NCBI GenBank assembly: GCA_025531455.1
Contig: JAMYHL010000038.1
Span: 186,001-250,000 of the forward strand
Reading direction: 5' to 3'
DNA length: 64,000 nucleotides
Source of the DNA: Apiotrichum sp. Y4204
Taxonomy: Eukaryota; Basidiomycota; Tremellomycetes; Trichosporonales; Trichosporonaceae
This document shows positions 55,978 to 64,000 of this stretch, piece by piece. The position numbers and the translations under genes are program-made. How positions within the stretch are numbered: the stretch's first letter is position 1; each line of letters starts with the position of its first letter. The notes under the pieces were generated by a model. The model ran no database searches. It was given only the letters and a program-made list of their open reading frames with translations, and had not been told where the DNA came from.

Positions 55978-56501
55978 GCACGAGCGCGAACGAGCGATGC
56001 TTTTTGGGTGTTGGCGGTCTGGGGACGTGGAGGGCGGAAAAGGCGGGGCTGGCAGGGATCGCGGGGAGGCCGGCCGGAGGGCCCAAAGGGCTGAGTAGCA
56101 TAAGTTGACGAACTGGCAGAGACGATGGACAGTTGACAGTCTGATCGAGGCGATAGGGTAGACGCAATGATCTATCAGAGTCGACTCTCCTCGATGTTGA
56201 TCGGGGTGTTTTGATGGATCCTGAAGCCATGCATGGTCAGGGCGAACATCACACCTGAAAAATTCGGTTTCTCAAAGGAGCCGACCGATTTCGGCGCGTC
56301 TCGGATCGGGGCCCCCACTTCAGAGAATGCCGAACACCACCTCAGTCGTTCCGACCACTTAGCGGCTCTGACGTGGCTGAGGTGGCGAGGTGGACTCGGG
56401 TCACTTGCGGCCCGCCCTCGCGCGGCTGAGGCCGGCGGCAGGTCCTTTCCCTTTCACAGGGAGGCCAGGTGAAAAAGCAGACACCCTCTCGGGAGTCTTA
56501 C
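55978..56501. other. Interval between tRNA-Met copy 3 and tRNA-Ala
   Basis: About 520 bases. No protein or RNA gene is recognised. Confidence 0.35.
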
Positions 56502-56585
56502 TGGACGAGTTAGGAATCGAACCAAAGACCTCTTCAAATCGGCGCAGATGCGAATGAAGCGCTCTACCAACTGAGCTACACGCCC
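56502..56585 (-). tRNA. tRNA-Ala(CGC) with an 11-nt intron and two U·U mismatches
   Basis: Read on the minus strand from 56585. The acceptor GGGCGTG/CTCGTCC pairs except at position 6 (U·U), and G3:U70, the alanine identity pair, is kept. The anticodon stem CTTCA/TGAAG holds an 18-nt loop beginning TTCGCA, giving anticodon CGC and about 11 nt of intron. The T stem TTTGG/CCTAA also has a U·U at the middle pair. The D arm is GCTC...GAGC. It may be functional with weak stems, or a gene starting to decay. Confidence 0.75.
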
Positions 56586-57034
56586 GACACGACCGGCGCT
56601 GTCGTGAGGAATCACGTGACGGATGGTGGAGGGAAGATGGGCGAATGCGAACGGTGGGCAATTGAGTTAGCAAGTTAAAAGTGACCGGAAATGAGCAGAA
56701 ACGAGCGGGTCAGACGTCTAGGCATGAATACATCTATCGTATACTGGGCGTCCATGCGTGGGCGTGTCGTGGGTGATGGGAGGAGGCTGAGGCCAAGAAG
56801 GTCGGCGGGACGGTCGCGAACATGAACGGAGACGGACGGAGAGCACAGGCGGAAGGGCCGCGAGTGAGCCCGACTCGGTGGATGAGCGAGCGCAGCATCA
56901 GGTCGGGATGTGATCACACGCATTCCAGTGCGCGACGCTCCGGTGCGGAATCGACGCATCGCTCCGCCCTGACGCCCTCCCGGCCGCATCCGCTCTCGTC
57001 CTTCCGGCGTCCGCATTCGCGGCCTGCTGCCCGC
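56586..57034. other. 3' flank of the ATG44 gene
   Basis: About 450 bases between tRNA-Ala and the ATG44 stop. No gene is seen. Confidence 0.35.
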
Positions 57035-57581
57035 CTACTGGACCTTCTTGAAGTACTGGCTCATGACAGCCTGTCCGGCGACGAAGTTGAAGACGGTCTC
57101 GCCGGCGGACAGGTATCCCTCCGCAAAGGAGCGGATCGACGACTCGGGGATCTGCTCGGTCTGGGGGCTGTGGGCGAGCGCGGGAGGAGGGGCAGAGGGA
57201 AGGCGAGTCAGGTGTGTCGTTGAGAGATTTGGGGAAGTTAGATAAAGGGAGTGAAATCGCCGAGAGGATCCAGTGGGCGTCGAGCAAGTCAGTAATCGGG
57301 GCCGGTCAATGAAGATGTCGAGTGGGTCAAGCGAGCACATCACGCCACGGCGCCCATAAACGCGCAAGGAACAAGCCGAGGATCGGGAAACGCCATGTCA
57401 CGAAGCGGGGGAGGCACATCAGATATCTTATCAGCTGTCATGTCTGGACTGTGTTGCCCCTTGTGACGAAGGCAGAGGGTGAAACGTACGCAAAGCCGGT
57501 GGTCTTCTTGATGCCCGCGAGGACGGTCGAGATGGCGAGGGCATCAAAGCCGTAGTGGAAGAGGCGGCCGAGCATGGTCAT
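57035..57581 (-). CDS. ATG44: Mitofissin ATG44 (DUF1748 family)
   Basis: Atg44 (mitofissin) is a small mitochondrial intermembrane-space protein that promotes mitochondrial fission during mitophagy. Two exons are needed: 57490-57581 (MTMLGRLFHYGFDALAISTVL then AGIKKTTGFA) and 57035-57167 (PQTEQIPESSIRSFAEGYLSAG then ETVFNFVAGQAVMSQYFKKVQ). These are separated by one 322-nt intron (57168-57489, donor GTACGT, acceptor CACAG). The sequence matches the DUF1748 pattern: an N-terminal LxHxxFDAL helix, the LAGIKRxTG motif (here LAGIKKTTG), and a C-terminal helix with Y..AGE.VF. Product is 74 residues, the usual size (about 73-85). There is no cleavable targeting sequence, as in the family. A start two codons later at 57575 (MLGRLFHYG) is as good. 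The intron is long for this genome and for a gene this small. Confidence 0.92.
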
Positions 57582-58755
57582 ACGGGTCGAATCGAGATGG
57601 GATAGAGACCGAGAGCGGTGGAAGAGATGGACAACTGCGACTACAAGAGTCCCACTTTTTTCTGCTTGAAACCCAAAACAAATCGTCGTTGTTGTCGGAC
57701 ATGTCGGCACGGCCACGCGTCTGTTCGGCCTCGGCTAGCCAATTACAATCACGAAGGATCTGCAATACAAATTCTGCTTCCGTTAATAGGCGGCCATTTG
57801 ACTAGTGGGCAACACACTTTCTGATCCGCCACCAGCAACGACTGCGCCCCCAGGTCTCACCGATATTGCTTGTGATTTGCAGATCGACAGATGTCGTGCC
57901 TGACTAGGCCGAGATTCGGGCTGCTCTCGGCCGCGGCGCAACCGCTCCCTGGAGGCTTGGAGGCCTGCAGGCTTGAGCACGGCAACGGTGAGCGGCGAAG
58001 CGCGGTGGAGGCGGCAGATGGCGGCTGTGGCGTGAGAGTTGGCCCGGAGTGGAGGCGGAGACCCGCGTGATGTGGGCAAAAGCTCGAGTGGCAAGGGCAG
58101 AGAGTGACTCGCAAGTACTGTTGTCGTTTGCATCTCGCGTTTGGAGGAGTGGCACAGACCGCCAAGTGTTGGTGTCATGAGACCTCGTCGTTGCCACGCA
58201 CAGGATCACAGGACCAGCAGGCCAACAGGCCACTGGCCACTGGTGTACCAAGTAACGACCGCAGAATTCAGAAGAATGTCTCAGCACAACGCTCCCATCC
58301 CTGTCTCTCCCTCCGCCTCTCCCCCTTCGTTTCCTGTATAGAGCACCGTTTCCGACCGCGGAGAGTCATTCCAGGCCCTCGTCTGATCGTCTGACCCAAG
58401 CCTCCTTTGTCGGAGAGTACCGCTTCCTGCGGTCCGTGTCGGCTGGTTTAGTGGTGTGGCTGTTTCTCACGACAGCCATGGCAGCTTTGTAATATTCTGA
58501 TCTCCTGATGTCCAAGACTCCATTCCCGTCCGTGTTTTTTTGTAATCAGCGATGTCTTGGCATCCACATCTGCCTTCTACGCGCTCAATCGAACTTGAGT
58601 CGTTGTGTTGCTTTGGATCATCTAGCATATGCGATGGACTGGACCTTGTCATGGCCACTGTTGTATTCCAGAGGCAAGACGTTTTGTTTCTTATTAACAA
58701 CGCCCTCTTCGTCTTTCCAGTGTTGCACTCATTCCCCATCGTGAACCCACAGTCC
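57582..58755. other. Divergent interval between ATG44 and the F-box-like gene
   Basis: About 1.17 kb between two starts facing away. It holds both promoters. No gene is recognised; overlapping frames are short. An alternative upstream start of the next gene at 58552 would lie inside. Confidence 0.4.
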
Positions 58756-60912
58756 ATGACTAGCTTACAATCTCGAGATCAACCACCTCTTTCTCCCTCC
58801 AGATCGCGGCACGGAGGACCTGAACAACACAGTGCGACACAAACATACCACTGCGTTGCCGCTCCCCCACAGTATCGCACCACCATTTCCATCTCTTGGA
58901 ATATGGTCGAGCTCAAGGCCCTCATACTTCGCAACCCGCTTCTTCGGCGGCGGCGCGACGTCGACGCGCCACCGCCATATGCGCGCGAGGATCCGTACAA
59001 CGCGACCATTGCGGCTCTCGGTCCCGCCAGCAGCACGCAGCCTCGCCGCCGGAGCCTAGGATGGAACCGGAACGGCGGCGGGTTGCCTGGTAGCGGGTCG
59101 CGGGGAAACAGCACATCACCGAATGGCATTGGACGTAGGGGACGGAGCAGCATGAGTGAGAGTCGAGCACGAGGAGTGATTCTCAGCGTGACCGCCCCAC
59201 CTCCGCCTCCCCCGCTTTCTGTGCCTTTGTCGCCACCTCCGCACGAATCCTCGTTCACGTCCACACCCATGCCCCCGGCGCCCCAGAGCCTGCAGCCGGC
59301 CGTCGCCCTGCCAGTGCACGACACCGCGTCCCCGCCCTACTCCCCCACGCTCTACTGCGACCCCGACCACATCTCCCCCTTCTTCCCGATTCTCAGCGAC
59401 ACCCTTATTGACGAGGCATCTTCTCGATCGCGGTCGTCCTTGTCCTCGCGCGGCAGTCTCTCGCGCCGAAGGACAAGGAGGGCTCCCATCTCGTCCCTCC
59501 CACTCGGTCTCCTCCACCACATCCTCATGCTCACGCTCGATCCCACCGTTACTCCCTCTCATGAGTCGTATCTCGACCCAGAGCTCGAGCCGATTCTGCG
59601 CGTCTCATGGCTGTTCAACATGAGGGGAGTGGACAGAAGATTTTTCCTAGGTGAGTGGCAGCGGAGCTGGGCGGTGGGCAGAAATATGTGCGGAGTACGT
59701 GGGGATGCGGAGTTGTCGGATTGTCGGACTTGTTGCTCGCTGCCCGATCGCGCTTCGGCTTGCGATGAGCGGGTCGAGGCGTCGGATACCGACATCATTC
59801 AGGAGCAAGCCCGAGTCGACTTCCTGTCCGATCCAATTGCCCTGAACCTGGTCCGAGACTTCTGACACACAGTCGCCACATCCATCCTGCGCGACCGCCT
59901 GATCCCGACATACATTTCCCTGCTGCCGTTTGGCGTGAGCTCGGACCCCCACCCGCCCGGCGGCGACGGCGAAGACCCGACGGGTGTTTCGGTATTTGCG
60001 CAGCGCCCGCGGGAGACAGCCGTCCTGGACCGGTTCATCGCCTTGCGCGTCGGCGAGGACCTGCGCAAGGCTGAAAGCTCGCTTCACAACGAGTCGGGCG
60101 AGCAGGCCAACATTTTTTCCGTCCTCCAGGTAAGTCGCCGTGCCCACACTTTCCTCTGTACTCTGTGGAGCTGCGACGCACTATGCCTTTGAGGCAGACC
60201 AAGAACTGGACGACGGTGTTCCCAATTTCATTCTGCCCAATCTGTCATTATCTGTCAACAAGAACCGCCATGATGTCTTGGCATTTGTATTCTTTTTAGA
60301 AATGTTGCCACGGATTTGGCGGTCGCCTGGTTGGGCGGCAGGCGCCGCCTCACGCAGCTTGCCCAACTGGCGCAGACGGTCAAAAGACATCTATCGTTGT
60401 GGCGTAAGCCGTCGCGTCGGCCGGTTCTGCCTCCCTGCCTACCTCTGGGAATCCGGAATGTAGTCTCCAGGCCGCACAAGAGAGACGTGGCCCGGTAGCT
60501 CGTTGAAACGGTTGCCTTGGGGCTTGTGCTTCAGAGCCGTGTCACTTCAAGTTTCGTTTCGTTCTGCTACTTTGAATACTGATAGCAGCCCATTGCGCGC
60601 ACCGAGGATCTGCTGCTGCTTCTGCCCGCCTCGCTCATCAGCCCAACGGCGCCGGCCAAGGGGATCCTGCACAAGACCTTCCCGCTCCCACATCCACACC
60701 TGATGATCCAGAACACACCCCTCTGGACATCGCTGTACGTCTCGGAGCAACGCGTCGACCTCCCGCAGTCGACGGGATGGCGCGCGCCGCGACGCGTGCT
60801 CGTTGTAGAGATCCGGCGGCGTGAATCCCCGGAGGAGACGGTCGTCAAGCTCAAGGAGGCACTCGACCACATCCGCCGCGGATGGCGCGAATGGGGCGAC
60901 CGGATCGCATAG
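58756..60912 (+). CDS. Hypothetical protein with F-box-like helical region
   Basis: I do not recognise a named family. From the likely start at 58756 (MTSLQSRDQPP; 58552 or 58903, MVELKAL, are alternatives in the same frame) the N-terminus is disordered and Pro/Ser/Arg-rich. Near residue 240 comes ISSLPLGLLHHILMLTLDP, which resembles the first helix of an F-box, then LRVSWLFNMRGVDRRFF. A phase-1 intron (59651-59872) joins this to VATSILRDRLIPTYISLLPFG, ending at 60129 (FSVLQ). Between 60130 and 60588 the exon layout is unclear: two candidate segments (DDGVPNFILPNLSL and VATDLAVAWLGGRRRLTQLAQLAQ) lie in different frames. The last exon from 60589 gives PIARTEDLLLLLPASLISP then, after TAPAKGILHKTFPLPHP, NTPLWTSLYVSEQRVDLP to TAG at 60910-60912. 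F-box is only a suggestion. Confidence 0.55.
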
Positions 60913-60999
60913 GGGCAGAGTTGGGAGTGTTTGTAGTCTAGTACTCTACATTGCTGTAACGTCTGATTATAATGCTACAAAGTTTACATGTAATGGCGG

Positions 61000-62148
61000 T
61001 TATATGGCTCGAGAGGGTCCCTCGCTCCGTGCATCCCGCGACTCGCTCACCCACTTTCTCACGGCCTTGCGGCTCTCTGACAGCACCCATGCGCGGCGCC
61101 AGCGGTCCTCGTTCCGCTTCCTCTCCTCTTCGCCAACTTCCACTGGTACACCGCCGGGCGCGCCGTTCCCCCAATCGCGATAGAGCCGCATAATTGTTCC
61201 GCAGCACGGCCAAATATCGTCCCACGTCACGTCGAAGAGGATGTACCACCCATCCGGGAGGGCGATGGAGCGTAGCCGCGTGGCCAGTAAAATGGCCGCG
61301 ACGGCGAGGACGTGCGTCGGTTGCTGCGCGTATAGCGGTGTGAGGAGGCTGCAAAGGTCAGCGGATGTTCTTCGTGCATTGCATCCCATCCACGCACGTA
61401 TCATTCAAAATCGACCAAGACAGCTGTGCAATGTCGGACACGAACACGAGGTCGAGAATCTTGAGATAGTTGATCACGTGCGAGTACGGCAGGTCGACCT
61501 GCATGTTGAATCCAAGGCGTTTGAGCAGCTGCACCTCGTTATATTGGATTGCCTCTTTCCCTGCGAGGTCAGACACTGTTCTTCGAGGGCACCTCACATT
61601 CCCAAAAGACGGTGCTGTGGAAGGACGGGATGGCGAAGGAGAAGCCCTCCCACACGTCTTCGTCCCTCGCCTTTCCTTTACTGTCACCAGAGAGTCTGAG
61701 CGAATCGAGGCGCGCCCCGGCGGGAAGCGAGAGAATGTGTCGCGTACGCGCCTGTAGAAGCATGTACGTGTTGATCAGATCCCGCAGCCGCACGGGGTTC
61801 TCGTCCAGCTTGGTGGCGAGATACATTGCCGACACCGAGAGGTCCTGGGATCAGCTTCCACAGATTAGACTGCGGGCACGTACGCTGACGCTAAAGGACA
61901 ACAGGGAGGAAACGTAGAAGAAGCGCTGGAAGACGACTGCGGCTATCGCGCTCGTGCTCTGCGGCCTGCCGTCAGCTTTACCATTGACACAGTGCAGCTC
62001 ACAGATTCAACAGAACGCCCGCCTCCTGAATCATCATGCACCCCACTGTCCGGAGATCCGCCTCCAGCTCGGGGGGCACGCCGTCAGCCGCCGACGGAGT
62101 CTGCAGGATCTGCTCGAGCGTCGCGAGCGGGTGCGGCGTCGGCGCCAT
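61000..62148 (-). CDS. Cyclin-L-like cyclin
   Basis: Cyclin L-type proteins partner CDK11-like kinases in transcription and splicing. The start at 62148 gives MAPTPHPLATLEQILQTPSA, then ELEADLRTVGCMMIQEAGVLL. An intron after NL joins to PQSTSAIAAVVFQRFFYVSSL, where LPQ and VFQRFFY match cyclin L's first cyclin fold. Next, DLSVSAMYLATKLDENPVRL and RDLINTYMLL (the A..LA.K..E.P.R.RD motif), and EAIQYNEVQLLKRLGFNMQV, then PYSHVINYLKILDL. The second fold has PLYAQQPTHVLAVAAILLATRL and DGWYILFDVTWDDIWPCC. The product is about 320 residues with a short charged tail; there is no SR domain, unlike metazoan cyclin L. Cyclin K/T is an alternative. Five introns, each with GTGAGX/GTACGT/GTGCGT donors. Confidence 0.78.
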
Positions 62149-62487
62149 GGTGTGAGAATGGATGGAGTCTGTAGACTTTGTTGACTTTCTGAAGATCCAG
62201 CTTTGGGATCTACCTCCACTTCGACTTTGACCTCATGCACTCGGCCGCAGCTCGGACTGGGATAATCTGGGATAAAATACCAGAAAATGAGATTGAAAAT
62301 ATTTTCGGGCCGGTCAGTCGGCTGCGTACAGGGTGTGTGCTGGTTGCTGGCTGGCAACAAAAGTTGGGAACAATGGGCCACATGCTCTGCATGGTAATCG
62401 AGAGGTCGTGCGCCAGACGTTGACGTTGATATCTTGCTATCGCCACTTTTCCCAAACCCTTATCACCACCTTATCTAGACTAGCATC
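62149..62487. other. Divergent promoter region of cyclin and HCR1
   Basis: About 340 bases between start codons facing away. Both promoters must lie here. No other gene. Confidence 0.4.
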
Positions 62488-63701
62488 ATGTCTGACGACG
62501 ACTGGGGTGCGTGAATACCAATATTCCCTAGCTAACATCAGACATTGACGAGCCGTCCGCGCCCTCCGTGCCCGCGCCTGTGGCGCCGCGCGCCGCCGTG
62601 AACAAGTGGGCCGGCGAGGACGAGGAGGATGGCGTGCGTTGCTGATATTTTGGGCGTGGCTGACGGCAGGACGACTGGGACGTTTCCGACTCTGAGAAGC
62701 AGGCGCCGAAGAAGACCGCCGCGCCGATCAAGAAGAAGATGACGCTCAAGCAGAAGCTCGCGGAGAAGGAGCGTCTTGCGAACGAGGCGGTGAGCTGCAT
62801 CACCCATACGCAAGCTGACAGAACAGAAGGAGCGCGGCGACTATGACGACCTCATTGACGAGCGCACCGAGCAGGACAGGAGGCGAGAGGCGCGCGAGAA
62901 GGAGCTCGAGGCCGACCTTGCCGTCGCGTCCGAGCTCATGGGCAACATGGAGGTCTCGACTAGTGAGTATTGGCGTCGGAGGGTCAGTGTGCGGGCCTGG
63001 GCCGCGCAATGCAGCTCTCTGTACACGTTTCTGGTCCGCGATGACGGTGGTTGGGTCAGTGCACAGCTGTGCGCCCTGTGGCATGCTGGTGGCAGCTCAA
63101 CTGTCGATCAGGCTTTGCTCGCAGAACCACACTCGCCCTACCTTCAGCACACCCTTTCCTCCCTTTTTCCCACAAGCTAACCGCAGGCGACGCCCTCAAG
63201 GCCGTCATCGCCGCCAAGCCGTCGACCAAATCGGACTTCAACGAGCTGTCCAAGAACATCATCACCGCCGTCATTTCGCGCCACGAGTCCAACCCGCTCT
63301 ACGCGGCGTTCGTCGAGCAGTTCGCCAAGGATCTCTGCGAGTCCCTCTCCGCCGTGCAGACCCGCAAGGTCTCGTCGACTCTGTCTGTGCTTGGCAACAC
63401 CAAGCAGCAGGAGGAGCGTGATAAGGCCAGCGGAAAGAAGAAGGTGCGTAAAAGCAATGGAGAGGGAAGGCGACAGACAAACTTTGTGTGCTATGGGCCA
63501 TCGCACGAGGTGTCGCAAGCTCATTGCTGACGTCGAATGTGCTGACCTCACGGCTTTGACAACTCCCTTCCTGTTCTCAATGCTCTGCACAAATGCTGAC
63601 ATTAGGCCTCGGCCAAGCCCAAGCTCGGCGGCGCCAAGACGATCAACAAGGTCGACCTCGACTCGTACGACGACGTCCTTGACGACGACGACTTTATGTA
63701 A
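62488..63701 (+). CDS. HCR1: Translation initiation factor eIF3 subunit J
   Basis: eIF3j (yeast Hcr1) binds the 40S decoding centre and acts in initiation and ribosome recycling. The start at 62488 gives MSDDDWG, then DIDEPSAPSVPAPVAPR, NKWAGEDEED, DDWDVSDSEKQAPKKTAAP (the typical W-E/D-rich N-terminus: WDxDxxE), KKKMTLKQKLAEKE, RGDYDDLIDERTEQDRRREARE, DLAVASELMG, and SDALKAVIAAKPSTKSDFNEL, HESNPLYAAFVEQFAKDLCESL. The C-terminus is LGGAKTINKVDLDSYDDVLDDDDFM, matching the acidic end of eIF3j. Introns follow DDDW (after a 19-nt exon), DEEDG, NEA, VST and GKKK, mostly 35-60 nt with GTGCGT/GTGAGC donors. The product is about 240 residues, as in the family. Confidence 0.94.
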
Positions 63702-64000
63702 CCTGGCCCCTGCGATTATTGCGCGGGTGGGGGGCGGCAGCCGTCTGTTTGGCGTGTCGTCGTAATGGCCTGGTAGACGTCCTTTGATCTTGGGCGCGCC
63801 AGCACGAGGTGGAGGCCGCTGATTGTACGCGAGGTAGATTGATGTAGAGCATACACTCGTGCAGCAGCCCAGCAGCGTATTTGGGTATCTTATCTTGATC
63901 TCGAAGATCCCCCTGCTGCGTCTCGATCCCCTACTGCCGCGACTGGCTTTGCTTGGAATTCCTTGACTCATCCAAAAAGAGAGATAATACTTCTTTGATA
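63702..64000. other. 3' flank of HCR1
   Basis: The last 300 bases hold the HCR1 3' end. No second gene is visible; a minus-strand open frame here has no domain. Confidence 0.35.

Noticed and set aside
1..64000. Mobile element, virus, CRISPR-like array or secondary-metabolite cluster
   Set aside because: No reverse transcriptase, transposase, integrase, terminal repeats, repeat-spacer array or biosynthetic core enzyme was recognised on either strand.

Overview
This is a nuclear chromosome segment from a fungus. The genes are cut by many very short introns (about 31-60 nt, donors mostly GTGAGT/GTGGGT/GTGCGT/GTACGT, branch CTRAC or CTGAC close to the acceptor). The DNA is GC-rich and the tRNA genes carry introns. 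Typical fungal families are present: Rim9/PalI, Ira/neurofibromin RasGAP, Atg44 mitofissin, DUF1996. Intron density and protein character point to a basidiomycete yeast of the Tremellomycetes, probably near Cryptococcus/Trichosporon. That placement is inference from recognised families, not from a search.

Layout. 0-12 kb: MOB1 kinase activator (-), SRP9 (+), a small unknown gene (-), intron-containing tRNA-Thr, the nuclear 5'-3' exonuclease RAT1/XRN2 (-), a TVP38/TMEM64 Golgi VTT protein (+), and the ER t-SNARE UFE1/syntaxin-18 (-). 12-15.7 kb: a gene-poor stretch with GC-rich minisatellite-like repeats, then a long pyrimidine-rich leader. 15.8-24.1 kb: the giant RasGAP of the IRA/neurofibromin family (+). 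24-30 kb: GPI17/PIG-S (-), THOC7 (-), an initiator-like tRNA-Met, ARL8 (+). 30-38 kb: an unknown disordered protein (+), tRNA-Leu, a Gfo/Idh/MocA oxidoreductase (-), and a UBE2W-type E2 (+). 38-44 kb: AP-1 sigma subunit (-), the m6A writer IME4/METTL3 (+), tRNA-Ala, tRNA-Met, and an unknown low-complexity protein (-). 45-54 kb: a single-pass LEA2-like membrane protein (-), Rim9/PalI (+), and a secreted DUF1996 protein (-). 55-57 kb: two further tRNA-Met copies and a tRNA-Ala. 57-64 kb: ATG44 mitofissin (-), an F-box-like unknown (+), a cyclin-L-like cyclin (-), and eIF3j/HCR1 (+).

These are mostly housekeeping genes of secretion and trafficking, RNA metabolism, signalling and mitochondrial quality control. 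They alternate in strand and share no evident cluster logic. I see no transposon, virus, CRISPR-like array or biosynthetic cluster. The unusual signals are in gene architecture: a start codon alone in a 3-nt exon (RAT1), a start codon probably split by an intron (UBE2W), 11- and 18-nt microexons, 33-35-nt introns, stop-free introns whose length is a multiple of three, and a family of three near-identical tRNA-Met genes of which only one has an intron. Several 1-2.6 kb gaps hold no gene I can support. Exon boundaries were read by eye from splice signals and reading frame, so individual junctions may be off.
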